Numbered from the stretch's first letter, positions 1 through 13,511 are shown. The stretch: DNA of 64,000 bases from Paulownia fortunei (GCA_019321725.1 JAGSPU010000237.1:78385-142384); one strand, 5' to 3'. Program-made: numbers and translations. Notes: generated by a model from the sequence alone, not told the origin.

Positions 1-297
1 TTTAATGAACATTACGCATGAATACATTTGTTATTATGTAAATTTAAAATTATTATAAAGTTATAAGGTTATGAAATATAAATGCGAATTATGATTTCTT
101 GTAATTTTTGTTACACGTGAATCAATCATGATCAAGTAAGGGACGAAAAGGAGAGGTACCAAATTGGACTTATTTGGGGCTGAAAGTTGTGGGACTTGGG
201 GGACTAAAGCTTTTCCTTGTTTTGGATTGGACACTTAATAATAATAATAGTCTTAATGATATTAGGAAGAAGAGAAAGTCGAACCTCTTATCCTATA

Positions 298-328
<31 letters not shown>

Positions 329-1353
329 GATGGTTTAGTGGAGGGGAGCAGTCGCTAGCTGGCCGCTGCATAGACATATAGCATAGATAGATAGTAGTTA
401 GTCAGAGGGGATCATAGGAATAATAGATATAGGATTAGGGTGGGACTTTGGATGCCAAAAAAAATCATGAGATTAATAACTATATCGCTCCACGTATTCT
501 TACTAGGTTCAATAATACTCCTGTACTCCATACGTGTAATGTGGGCAGTGGACTACAAATTTAATGAATTTATTACTACTGAATAATAAGTAGTAGTAGT
601 AGTAGTAGTAGTAATAAGTTTTAGTTTTCCAATTATACGAAAATAAGAAAAAGGCCAAAGTGGTAATTTGCTTTGATGCTGTGGTTCAAACTTCAATCAA
701 TCCTTCAGAAAATAATAAACAAATTTAATTGTCACACATATGCGTAGAAACACGTGAACATTATAAATATGTATATATATTGGAAAATGAAAAAACCAAA
801 AAACCAAAAAAAAAAAAAAAAGATATTATAGAGAGGAGGAGGGTCGTGGCTGGCGATTCTGTATTTTTCCTTGTGTAGCAATTAGCAATTAGCAATTAGC
901 AATTAGCAATTAAGAGAGAAATAGTGTGGTGGAAAGATAATAGAAGTTGAAACTCTCAGCACCACTGTAAAACCATCAACCTCTGTTTCACACAGTACAT
1001 ACCATACCAACTCCCTCTCTTCCTCTTTTTCTTCTTAATTTCCCCAATTCTATTATTTTTCCATAGATTCTCAATCAAGGTTTAGTCGCCGGTTCTTTCA
1101 GATCCTCTCTTTTTCCAATAATGAATTTAACTGAAAATTGGATTTATGCATTCCTGCTTCTTAATTCGAATTATATTTATTCTCCTCGCCATGTTGATTT
1201 GTTAGATAATTAATTCAGAGAATATGCTGTCCGTGAGAGGGTATTGAACAATTGCATTTCCTCCGTTTCGCCTAACACATGTATATCTCTGATTGAAATA
1301 ATACTTGTTTTGGCAAAATTGATGCTGATTGATCCATCGGCGGCGACTTGCCC
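1..1353. other. Upstream flank and 5' leader of the AIPP2-like gene
   Basis: No gene is seen. The segment is AT-rich and holds a TA dinucleotide run at 305-328, an AGT trinucleotide run at 588-612, an A-run at 806-821 and a 7-bp tandem repeat at 877-911. From about 960 the + strand becomes C/T-rich, as is usual for a plant 5' leader, and leads to the ATG at 1354. The transcription start cannot be fixed from sequence alone. Confidence 0.5.
877..911. repeat. Five tandem copies of AGCAATT
   Basis: Five perfect head-to-tail copies of the 7-mer AGCAATT lie about 450 bp upstream of the AIPP2-like start codon, just before the pyrimidine-rich leader. This is a simple tandem repeat; a regulatory role is only possible, not shown. 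Confidence 0.9.
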
Positions 1354-4300
1354 ATGAATAAGCGCAGGGAGCGAACCCTCCTACACCTCTATGACGCCAC
1401 TCGCACTCTATCATACCCCCAGGCATGCACTCTATTAGGGTTCTCTTACTTCCTCCTTTTTTCTTTCCGTTTTAATGTCTTCCATGTTTTTTCATTTACT
1501 GCTTTTATATTAAAGATTGATTTGTAATTGAATTCATTGTTACAATTTCTTTGTAATGTGTGATCAACTTGCGGGCTTGTATTTTCTTCCTCGTCATTTG
1601 CTCTTCTTCTCTTTGTACTATTGTGGACTAAACACTTGGTTAATTTGCTGCCAACTCTCGAGATTCCTATGAGCATAACATTCCTCCACTTTTTTCTCCC
1701 ATTTTCATCCTCAATAGGTCAATTAAAGCATCTATCTGTTCACATAAAATGCAAACATATAGCAGTTTTTGTCACCTATGTTGGATATCATTGTACAATT
1801 ATCAAATGTCTACTGGCTGTTTTTGGGGTTGTATGCATCATATTAACGGCCCTTAGCCGATGTATGTGCATGACTCATGTTAGATACCTGGCACAAGGTT
1901 TTTGAAGGTTCTTTTATTGATTGTCCTTTTATGTACTTCCCAGGTTACCCCCGTCCTGAGAGGAAGCTGCAGGATGCAAGGGCCAGCTGATGAAGCAAAC
2001 TGTGACTTGCTGACCATATGGTGAGATAAATATCCGGGTAATCACTGCTGTTGTCTCTTATTCTTTCATCTCTTTCTCTCTCTCCAACCCTGCTTATTTG
2101 CATTTGTACCTATATAAGTCAATAGAAGAAGTTTTTCTGTTCTTACTATGATAGTCAAAAAGAAGGGAATAAGGCATGAGTTGTCTCGATATCTACTGTT
2201 TTTGTTTAGTCAGCTGGGAATTGGGGGAAAATTATATAGGAATGGCAGTCTTTATTTCAGCTCCAATTCTGACAAAATCAATGGAGCTTGGTTTGGTTTC
2301 CGACTGTGCAATAAAGCATAGGAAAGCAAATGGTGTTCTTTTCTTTTTCCTCGTCACCTGCTGATCTTGCTATCTCTGTTGCTCTCTGGTCTGAATTCAC
2401 TAAAGAAGAAGATGAAGTGCTACTGAATTTTGGTGTTTTGGCATTTCTGCACACTGCAGCAGCACAGTACAACACACTGCAGCACCACAGCACAAGGCAC
2501 TTGGCACACCACATGACACGCACACGGCACACCACATCACTTGGCACAAGGCACACGATGCACGCCACTTGGCTACAAGGCGCACAAGTGTTGTGTTATG
2601 TTATGTCATGGCACGCCAAGTTAGTTTAAGTTTAAGTCATGCCATGTCACGAAGCTTGAGCGAGTGGGAGGAAAATGCTGAAATCAAACAGTTTCCTACC
2701 CGCTAACATTATTGTTTTAATCTCATGATGTTTTATCTTGGAGTTTCATTAGCATTTTTGTTATTGTATTTGCATTATGCATTAGAATATTCATTTGGGC
2801 AGAATAAAGGGAATTTTGGAGAAACTGGATTTTTTCTAGGTTTTAGATTTCAAGGTTTAAGTGAATCTTATCATGTCAGGCTTCCTGTGTTGAAAGATGT
2901 TTCATCAGTTCTTCCATGATTGTGCTTAGATCTGACTGACAAGATCACCACTCGGTGAAGAATGTGAAGAAGGCCTAGAGATTGCAGAATTTTAGGACAA
3001 TCATATTAACTTGCGGTGTCTGCATGGATCTGGTTTTGTGCCATCTCTCTATGACTTAGAGGAGATCATACAGTTGATGAGCTTTATGAGTAATCTGCTC
3101 ACTTCTCTGCTCTTTTGCGAGAACATAGGGTGCTTGTTTTTCAGAGATCTCATTTTTTTTGGTATTAATGTACTTCTCTGACTCTGAGCACAACTATATG
3201 AATTATTTTGACGACGTCTTATGAAACAATAGCACATATTTGATGGCAGAATTTTATAGAGAAACTGAACTGGAGACAATTGCTTTTGTCGTAGCTCTGT
3301 GTGCATTGATTGTCTTCCCATTCCCTGTCATAGGATTGTGATAAATACATCAGATACTTTATTCTGTTGTTTAGTAGATGTTGATGAAATGAGTGTATCT
3401 TGTTTATTGTTTTCAAGCTAAACTAAAAGGTAGAATGGTTATAACTGTTCATTGCCTTGTCTAATCCTGCCCTTCCCTTTTCTCTGCCTCCTGCACTCAA
3501 ACCATCCAGCTTGCTCTATTTACTTAATTTTTGCCATTGATGAAAGGGCTGTTCTACTGTCATTAGTCCCTAAGTTACTCCTCTTGATTGATGCATTATT
3601 CTCCTATTTATATTTTGTAATTGGTCAGGTTAACTCTCAAATTAATAAGGGCTTCAGTAATTGTTCTGATAGAAGTCAAAAGGTCGACTACAGTGGAAAG
3701 TCTGGGGCTTGTAACTTGTGTGCTGCTCCTTGCTCATCTTGCTTTCATGATATTAAGGTTTTAATGAAATCAACTGGCGAGTCTGCTGTCGAGACCTGTG
3801 TGGAAAATGTTGTAGTTGACCAGGGCAAACAATATGAAGTTGTGCAGCTCAGTGAAATGAGCACTGTGGCAGGCATGAACTCAACTTCTGATTCTGTCTC
3901 TGAAAATGCAGTAGGTAAGGCATCGCCAGGATTTCTGATGCGTCTATCTCTGATGGTAATGTAGTGCATTTTAAGTTTGATGGTCGAAAAGTTCTTGAAG
4001 GGCATGATGATCGCTTCTCATGTGTCAGTGGAACTGATGAACATGCCAATAAAAAATCTGATATTGAGGATAGTACAATAAAGTATGGTGGAAAAAGCAA
4101 AAATTAGTGGAGAAATTTCTGAGAAGGTGCCTTCTAGTAGCTTGCCAACTGGATTAACTTCACAAAATTCAGGCTTGGTGGAAATTCCTCTTTCAAAAAG
4201 CACTGATGATGCTACTGAATTGCAGTATACTTTTTCACATGCTTCCAATGGAAAATATATGTCGCACAACCCAGACTTGACGGATATAGAGGATGATAAG

Positions 4301-7300
4301 CCCTCTGATATCAAGGGCGAACTCTTGGATGGCTCAACTAAGCTCTTGAATTCAATACTGACTACAGAGTTAGCATCTGACGTTGCTTGTGATGACCATC
4401 CTGCACCGGATCTGAATCCCATAGAAAAGAGCAATGATATGGAGGTTGAAATCCAACCCATTGATGAGACTGATGACTCCGACACAGTGGAGCACGATGT
4501 AAGAATGTGCCTCTTGTCTGGTTGAAGATTTATTAACTCCTAGATGATATAACTTGATTAGCTTGCAGATTATTATTTCCTTTGTGATACTCATTGTAAC
4601 CATAATAACTAATTTATCCTGTTATTGAAGATCTCTCAGTTAAATCTCATTATTTTCATAAGGTGAATTATGACTTCTATGTTTTGATAGGTGACAGGCA
4701 TCCTGTGGTTCATTCAGTAATACAGAGATCCTCCCTTGTATCGTTGAATTTGGATGAAAATGGAATTAATTAACTTAAAAACCATATCCTAGACACAATT
4801 GATGATAAATTATTGTAAATATTTACATATATAAAAAAGTTGATTTTTCAACAATTTCAAGATCCAAAGGTGTTTATGGCAACAAACTTCGTCTTCTAAT
4901 CATCTCATGCATAAATTAGTCTTCTTCGGTCTGAACACTGATCGGAGTTTCTCCTCTGCTGGAAATAGGTGAAAGTTTGTGATATATGTGGAGATGCTGG
5001 CGGGAGGAATTGCTTGCTATCTGTTGTCGGTGCAGTGATGGGGCAGAACACACGTAAGCCTTAAAAGTTCTCTAAAGTCTTTATCCATCTATATCTTCGC
5101 ATGTTTCTGAATTTACAACCTACATCCTGTTGCAGTTATTGCATGCGAGAGATGCTTGATAAAGTCCCTGAAGGTGACTGGATGTGTGAAGAGTGCAAGT
5201 CCGTGGAGCGGGTGAGAAATGGAAGGCCAGAAAAGATTGGAAGGGTGGATGAAAATGAAAAGAATAACTCCTCTGGTCAAGAAAGTAGTGAGTATGTAAA
5301 TAGTTCTGATATTGAGGGACAAAGAACAAAAGGTTATATGAAAATTCCTGGTAAAAGGCTTAGAGATGATGCTGATGCCGAAGTTTCTTCTATAGTGAAG
5401 AAGCCGTCTCTTGAATCAATAGTTGGGTCTCCAAAGACCTCCAATTCTAGCAAAACAGCTGCTCTTTCTTGTGAGAATTCTTTAAAGAACCTAGATAAGG
5501 GTAGACTGCAGTTCTTATACCACTCTTCTTTTGACACTGTCCCAGTTAATGATACTCCAGAATCAGCAAGCACTGCTTCAAATCTACGAGTACAAAATTT
5601 TCGAGGTTATATTATTATGTATTGTCTTACTAGTTTGTGACATTGACTGGAGTGAGTTTGATTTCTTAAGTTAGTTTGTTCAAGGCAGTGGGTCACCCTG
5701 ATAAGAGCAGTTTAGTTTCCATGTCCTATATTATCAACCATTTCTTCCTTTTTACAGGTACTTTCTCAAAGTCCAATTCATTTAGTTCTCTGAATTCAAA
5801 ACCAAAGGTCAAGCTTGTAGATCAAGTTGTTCTTCAGAGGCAGATATCAACTAGGGAGCATCCCTCTTTTCGTCTTAAGGAGGGTGTTGCTAGATCGATA
5901 GGGAAATCTATGTCATTCAAATCTACAAACACCGGCCGTTCGGAAACAAAAATGAAGATGTTATCTCCTAGAGAGACTCACATCCAGGATGTTAAAAATA
6001 CAAAACAGCGGAGCTCAGTTCAACGTCTGAGCTCTTTCAAAACGGAACGTCTGTCAATTAATTCAATGATGGGAACATCTGGGAGTTCTAGCCAAGAATT
6101 GATAAAAACCAGCATCTGGGGGCGAATCTTCTTCACTTACTACCATCACTAAACAGCATGAAGCGAAGCCTGTACAAACTGATGGTAAATCAGCAGCATT
6201 ATCTAGATCATCCAGTCTTGCAGCTCGTAGGAATGCAGATTTACCCAGTTCGTTAGGTAAAGTTGATTGATGTTGTCAGTTTGTTTTTGATGTAGTCTGT
6301 GTCTTAAAACTGTTATTGATGTTGCTTCAAGGTCTTTCATTTTTGTGGGGCCAGGTGAATTTAAGAGACCGTCGTTGCATGGACATAGTACACTTGGGTT
6401 TCGTCTACCAGCGGAGCTAATAATACTGAACACAAATGTAACCAGACTAGCCCAAAGGAGGAGGACTCCTCATGTTCTGTTGTTGCTGAGAGACCACTTT
6501 TTAATGAAGGTCTGCCTGATGGATTGTCTCGGTCCAGGGATTTTGCAAATTCTGGTGAGCGAATGAGGGAATATTCTGGAAGTCGCTTTCGGCCATCCTC
6601 TGTAAAGTCTTCAAAAGATGAAGGTGATATCCTCAAAGCCGCAATTGAGGCTGCTGTGCTCAGAAAGCCGGGAGTATACCAAAAGCATAGACTCTGGGTC
6701 AATCTGACAACTCATCCTTGTCAAGTGTGGGTTATGAGATAGCTTCTTGTCAAGATCATAAATCAAGTTCTGCTGGAAAGAAAAAATGTATCTTCTGTTG
6801 CAGAGCTGCCAGAGAGGCGTACAGTATCCCAGCACTTGAAGGATGACTTTCTTAAACAGGAAACTCTCAATAATGTGCTTCCATTGGTTTCTGTAGAGGG
6901 TCTTTCTTCTGGAGGAGGAGAGGCTGTCCAGTTGCCCCATTGGATGGAAAGTCTTCCTTAAGGGACGCAGTTATTAATGTTTCCAGCAGCAATGCCTTTC
7001 TTTTTGAAATCATTAGCCATCCCTGAGCATGAATATATATGGCAGTATGAATTTATGTTTCACTAACACTTTTATTTGAACTTTTACCTGCTTATTTTGG
7101 TAATATGCGAAGTTCTGTCATCCTGAAACTAGTGTGCTTACACTCGTGCTTTAAATGCAGAGGAAGTTTTGAGATTTGTCGAAGTGGTAAATCTTTTGAC
7201 TCATGGGATGGAATCCAAGCTCATTTGTCGAGGTGTGCATCACCTAAAGTTATTGAGGCTGTAAATAAGTTTAAAAGCAGAATTGTACTATATGAAGTGC

Positions 7301-10300
7301 CTCGCGTAAGCACCTGGCCAATACAGTTTCAGGAACATGGTGTTAGAGAAGATAATATAGCCCTTTTCTTTTTTGCTAAAGATCTGGAGAGGTAGTTTTG
7401 TGAGTTTTTAACATTACATTAGTAAATATAACTTCTATTTCTTTTTATTTTTATCTCCAATTTTCTTCTGTTTAAAAGTTGCCATGTTGTTAATGCTACA
7501 GCTATGACAAGATTTACAAACTTTTGTTGGATAATATGATGAAGAATGACCTTGCTCTCAAAGGAAATTTTAATGGTGTTGAACTCCTGATATTTCCTTC
7601 CAATCAGCTTCCCGATAATTCCCAACGTAAGCTAAACAATTTTTTGTATCTTGTTATTAAGACCTGTTTTCCCCCTGTTTGAGAAGTTGTAAGATATATC
7701 TCAATATCTACTTGTATCAAATACACCTCTTGATAGTGAGTGATTTGGTTTCTTAATGATTCTCATTATTCATTAGCCAAAAAGGACTCGCTTCTCATTC
7801 TGAGAATCTGCCTGTTTATAAAATGCCTTTAACGTGGTTTAAATCAATTTGTTGATACGTGAAAAAATTTGTAGGCGTCCACATCAGACGCCTACCACAC
7901 ACAGTCAAAGGCTTGCCCATTGTGGAAAACACTTAATATGGTATTAAAGAGAAAATAGTGCTATTTGCTAAATTTGGGTGCACGCTTATTGGCTACACTT
8001 CAATCAACAAAAGTGATGTCTTTATATTCTGATTTATATCTCAATGGATTTAATATTTTGTCACTGTCAAGCTGTTACTGTTGTTTTATGCTGCATGCAA
8101 GGTTACAATTCTTTTTATCATTTACATGCAGGGTGGAATATGTTATTCTTCCTCTGGGGCGTGTTTAGAGGAAAGAAAGAAAGTTGCTTGCAACATATGC
8201 CTGAATCCTTAGAGCAATTTAATGCTCTCAAGATATGCCCCCAGCTATAGTGTCCTTGCCTGAGAATAGATGCTCACTCAGACCTGTCGTAATGATTTGC
8301 CTGGAAGTGAACATGCAGCCCCAGCGCCTGAAGTACTTTCTGCTGAAGAGTTATGCAATTTATGGTCATCAAGAACTGTAAATGGAGACTGTAGTACCAA
8401 AGTTTCTTCTTTGGATCAGCCGGATAGTGGACTGAATTCCAGTTCCTCAGTTCCAGTACAAAGTGATAGTGCAAAACAATGCCAAGGACTGAGCGCTACT
8501 TGTCTGGTATTATTCATTATTTTCACATATCCATAAAGCTCTTCCTTTTTATTTGGGTTTATCCAATTGCTTGTTCGGTTTTATAGTTGAATTAAAGTGA
8601 GAATGATGTAGTGCATTATCTTCACATGTCTATGTTGTTTATCATGGTTCCTACAGCAAGAAGAGTGGGGAAATATTTGGTACTGCAAATGTGATTATAG
8701 TCTGTGCTTTCAATGCGAGCAGCGGTGTTCAGCAGTTGTACTAGGTTCAAAAATATTCCCGATCACTGTGGCAAAAACTTCATCAGTTATCTATGTTTCT
8801 ATTGGCTTTGCATATTTGATTTCTGTTCTGATTTCCCCTGCTTCGTGGCTTTCTCTAGTGCCAAATGCTTTCAAAACTATACCTCATTAAGTAGTCTGCC
8901 AGAAGATCATCTCCTTTATAATTTTGCTTCAGCCAATGATGAAATTTGTTCTTCTCCTGGTTGTTACTGTTTTAAGCTCTATCCATCTTTCTTGGTCTTT
9001 CGTTGCTTTACCCATTTGGTGCACTTAAAGAAAATTCTTGAACGAGAACACGTAGCTTTGGGATATTGAGAATTTGCAATTTCAGCGGCATAATCATGTG
9101 GCCCAGGTCTTTACGTCTCATTGTCTCCACTATGAAATTAATTGTGTAACAAGTTCAACATGTATAGTAAAACTCGTGCCTATAGTTCTGACCTTCCTAT
9201 ATGAGAATGGTTGAAATTGCTGATTGTATGAAGTATATTTGGGCACAGTTCTGAGCAGCTTTATTGTTTCTCAGAAATAGAGTTTAAACTCTTCTAGTTC
9301 TTAATTTGCCAGCTACTTGGATTTTTTTTTTTAAATGTTTCCATAATTCCAGGATGATGCATTTGGCCCATGACAACAGTGGGTTTTTGGCCATTGTTCT
9401 CCACTGGATAATGCTGCTTTATGACATTTCCTTTCTTTGTACACATCCATTTTCACTGTAGAAATTTGACATCCAGTTTTATCATATGTATGTGTAGCGG
9501 GACAATATTGAATGGATGTAGCAAACTCTGGATATATTGTACAAATTTGGACATCATGCTATTCATAGTCCTTATCTTAGTTTCTTTAAAATGGTATCTG
9601 TTGCATTCTCTGCCTGTGCATCTCGTCCTGGCTTGATGCATGCTTATTCGAAGTACTGCCATTTGGATTATAGTGCTGGCTTGATGCATGCTCATTCGAA
9701 GTCCTGCCATTTGGACTAGTGTGCTTTCTTTGTCTATTTTTTTTGCTCTTTTTGAGTATTGGTTTTTCTCCAGCTTTACTTTATGAAGATTTTGTTCTGC
9801 TGGACATCCCATGGCATTATAATAATATTAATGATATATTACTGCCTGCAGGAAGAGGCATCATTTCCAGCTTCAGACCCCTCCCAGGCTGCAAGTTGTC
9901 CTGAGAGTTCTGGAAGGGAGCAAATGCTGATGCAATTGGATACTCCACTTGATAGACAACAATTCACACATCATTTCAGTAATTCTGCAGCTCTTTCTCA
10001 TGATATGGAAGGCATAGGTGATAGAACTATATTGGATAGGAGGACCTGTAATCAAGATCTAGTGAAGTCCAAAATGGATGCTGAAGATCTACCGATTAAT
10101 GGAGAAACTTTTGAAGAAAGACCGAGAGACCAAATATACAAACATGGAGCACAACAGATGGCTTTGAACGCCAAGGATTGTCTGCGTCCTGACTCATGTG
10201 TGGTGCCTCGAACTCTTTATCCAGGCACTAGCCCAGTGCTTCCAGGGAATGATGATGATACATGTGCTGAACCAAGTGGAACACTTGAAAAAGTAAGTAT

Positions 10301-10873
10301 AGGCAGATGATTTCACTGATCTAGGTGACCTGTATACATGTGATGTAGAAATAGTTATTGTGTTGATGGTTTTGCTCCACAGATGAATCATGTGGCTACT
10401 GGATCCTCTGTACTGGAGAATCGGCGTCGTGAAGTTCATTATGAGACTGGCATCCCTGAGTACAATGAAAATGCTGAAAGACACTTCTTTCCAATGGAAA
10501 GACAGCCTGTGACGAGCATACACCTGGTTGACAGATCCATGCCCTGGAAAATGCATCCAGTAGAACAAAACCGGCTTCATGATAGAGCACCAAATCTTGA
10601 GCTTGCTTTAGGGGCGAAATAAAACCATTGACTCAGGGCCGGTCATTCTAGTAGGGAAAGTAGACAAAAAATCAAATGAAGAGCACATTTTTCATGAGGC
10701 AGGGACCAATACAGAGGATGATTTATCAGCCTCTCTTTCCCTTTCGCTTGCCTTCCCCTTCCAATGAGAAGGAACAGAGCACAAAACCTGCTCCAAAAAC
10801 TGAGCAGCAGCTTTCCGAGAGGGAAAATGTCAATACTCAAATGCTTATCTTTGGCGGTTTAAGAGACAATTAG
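1354..10873 (+). CDS. PHD finger / SPOC-like chromatin protein, AIPP2 (At3g02890/At5g16680) type; many frame breaks
   Basis: Exons I can support: 1354-1422, 1944-2020, 3629-4498, 4969-5053, 5136-5605, 5758-6256, 6355-7044, 7161-7391, 7502-7626, 8132-8506, 9852-10292, 10383-10873. The N-terminus (MNKRRERTLLHLYD, then VTPVLRGSCRMQG) and a Cys motif (CNLCAAPCSSC) are typical of this family. A C4HC3 PHD finger spans exons 4-5 (VKVCDICGDAG to WMCEECKS). Exons 8-10 encode the SPOC-like fold (GSFEICRSGKSFDSWDG, WPIQFQEHGVREDNIALFFF, WNMLFFLWGVFRGKK). The C-terminus has an LxLxL EAR-type motif (LELAL). In Arabidopsis, AIPP2-type readers partner with a BAH protein and the CPL2 phosphatase to repress H3K27me3-marked genes; that role is inferred here from family. 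About 14 one-base frame breaks are apparent: near 3930, 4085, 5001, 6106, 6396, 6690, 6783, 6936, 7012, 8225, 8288, 10615, 10640 and 10765. The exon 2/3 junction is also out of phase, so an exon may be missing. Pseudogene status is possible but assembly error is more likely. Confidence 0.85.
2435..2625. repeat. GGCAC/CACA-rich low-complexity tract in intron 2
   Basis: This intronic stretch is made almost only of interspersed GGCAC, CACAC and CACTTGGCA words, much richer in GC than the AT-rich intron around it. It is a degenerate short-unit repeat. It produces meaningless ORFs on both strands, which I do not call. Confidence 0.7.
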
Positions 10874-12246
10874 TGAGTGTTTGGAGCAAGTCATTGGTCC
10901 CATACTCGAAGTTGTATACTGGGATCATTTGTTGTGATCTCGTCAGTTCTGCTAGAACCCAATGCGGATGTTTATAAACCCCACAGGATTGATCTATAAT
11001 TTTGCTAGGTCCCACCCTCGTCCTTGTTCACCTCTTTAGTTGCAATTAGTCAATTACACAGTCCTGAACAGCTGTTCGTAAATATGTAGAGTATAATAGC
11101 TGGACGGTTGTGCTTGAATAAATTTCAATTAGCATTTCATATTTTGCCTTTTGTCATTTTTTTGGCTTCTTCTGTGTGTGTGTGTGGTGTGTGTGGGGTG
11201 GGGGGGGGGGTCGGTGCACATGATGGAGATGGTTCTCGTCTCTAATAAATCCAAAATTTCCATGAGGAAACTGGCAGCACCAGGAGAACTCTGGTACTCT
11301 TGAAACAATTCATTCGAGCACCTGTTGAAGCCTGGATGTTGAACCAATTCAGGCTATCTATTCACCCCTTTTATGGTGGTCCTCATCTGTGAAACTCAGA
11401 AAACCAGGCAGACCTTGAATGAAAAAAATAAGCCAACTCAACTCTGCCATTGACAATGTCTCTTACTGGTTGAGAGGCGGCAAAAATTAGCCCCAGGTGC
11501 CAGTTGAGACTGATGCTGAAGAAGCTGCCTTGAAAGAACTGTTTTTGTTACATCTCAATAAGGTTGCAGCATGTTTTAGTCTTTCAGTTTTACTATTTGG
11601 CTCGGTAATAGAATGTTGTATATACTATAAATCTTGTGGACTAGCTTTGAGAATTTTCATTTGATGACCTGCACCTACCCCATAGAAAGTGATTAGTGGA
11701 TCTGTCACACGAGGGGTTTGTTTTAATTCTACATTGTTATTTTCCTGATCGTATTGTTTAATAATCTTCCCAGCATGCTCTGATTTCTACTTCATATAGA
11801 CAAATGACGTACTGAATATGTGTGTTGGTAACAAAGTTAAAATTTAATGTGGGTCAAATATAAAGTGGTGCTAGTTGATTATACATTACACAATTTTGAT
11901 GGAGGCTAGGTTCAAAACCACCTGACATGAATACGGATGAATGGCTAGTTGAGACAGAATTGCTTGCTGTCAGAAGGCAGAAGTGTTAAAACAATTCTGA
12001 TGGACCCCTAAATTCGGAAAAGAAAAAGAAAAAAAAGGGAGGGCGTACAATTTTTAGGATATAAGTGTGAGGAAAGCCGAAAGCCAACCCTGTGGATGCA
12101 TACATCGAAAGGGGTTGGCTGCATACATCAATTACAATGGGAAGGTAGAAGAATAGGACTCGATAGATACTTGGGATTCGCCAGCCCATTATTCATGAAA
12201 CCTGTTCCCTCATCAAATGCCACCATCAGAAATTTAACCTCCAACA

Positions 12247-12279
<33 letters not shown>

Positions 12280-13511
12280 ATTATACTATTTTGTGTCTCT
12301 ATTGCCTGTCTTTGCTCAGTGGTGATTCAATCATTATTGCCCTCCTCAAATTCTGTGTGTGAGACACATATATATGTTCCTTTGATATACAAAGTAATAT
12401 TTTTTATTAGGATTGTTTCCTAGCTAGCTCGTAGTGGCTTCATTGAGATCTAGAGGTGTTTTATGACAACTTACCCAACTGAATATCCTTAATGTGCAAC
12501 CCACCATGTTACTTGTGAAATCTTGTAGTGGATAGGGTGTATACAGTTAGTCATAATTCCCTGATGGTAGCTTCATGTCTTAATTCTTTTTTCACTACTG
12601 AGTTTATAGAAGGATGCCTCTGATTTTTTGTCAAAAAACTGTTTCTTATGATAACAGAATCTATTTTATGTTTGCACGATTATACGAAGACTTAAATTTC
12701 CGTGACAAGTTATCCATTCATCTGTGTTGGTAGGGCAAAGTAACCTAACCCATTTTTGAGTATCGAATGGATCAGAATTAGTAGTATTACATATAACTTG
12801 ACCTGCTACGTAATGCTGTTCTTTTCTCTTCTATATCATCAAGGGTTGTGCTACTGCTCCTTGAAACCTTCCCCATCTATCTATGCTTCTATCAAAATTT
12901 TGGAGCCACAACTGTTGTGCAGGAGTGAGCATTTTTGGTTTGAATTCAGTTGCTGGAGATATGAACAACAAAAAATTATTGTCTAGCAAAAGAAAATGTA
13001 ATGCTATTTTTTCCCGGCTGGATTATCCTACTGGGGCTTGTCCCACTCTCCTTTTTCTGTTTTTCCTTTTTTTTTTTTCAGTTTTCCAACTTAAACCTTT
13101 TTCCACATTTCCTCAACTATCACACTGCCCTTCTGAAAAACCTCAGAAAAAAGAAAATTGACTCAAGATAAAAGGAAAGAGTGAGACAGCTACGTGATTA
13201 CAAGTTGTATTGGATTGCCCACGTAGAAATCTCAGCTTCTTTCAAATGATCAGGCTTGCTGCAATGTTAATCAGGCATCTTTTATGTTGCCTGTCCCCTG
13301 ATGAACAACACATGACACGGTAATATATCTGACCTGAAAGTATAATGCTTGAGCAATTTAGTTTGACCGATACTTTGAAAATATAGTTTAGTAGTTTAAT
13401 TATGCTAGTAAATATATCATATCTGATATAATAAGCAACAATATGTGGATTAAAGATAAAAACTTGTCTGAAATTGTAAAATTTGCCATGAATTGTATTT
13501 GTTTGTTTCTA
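10874..13511. other. Intergenic: 3' flank between AIPP2-like and ADH-like genes
   Basis: I see no gene here. The first few hundred bases are probably the 3' UTR of the AIPP2-like gene. There is a GT/G-rich tract at 11174-11210, an imperfect TA run at 12247-12282 and a T-run near 13067. The two flanking genes are convergent. Short open frames lack recognisable protein features. Confidence 0.5.

Noticed and set aside
2278..2629. Overlapping ORFs on both strands in intron 2 of the AIPP2-like gene
   Set aside because: They come from the CACA/GGCAC low-complexity tract and have no protein-like features.
8654..9069. Possible extra exon of the AIPP2-like gene with a Cys-rich reading (WYCKCDYSLCFQCEQRC)
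   Set aside because: Exon 10 joins in phase directly to the exon at 9852 with conserved sequence on both sides; the Cys-rich reading runs into hydrophobic residues unlike the family.
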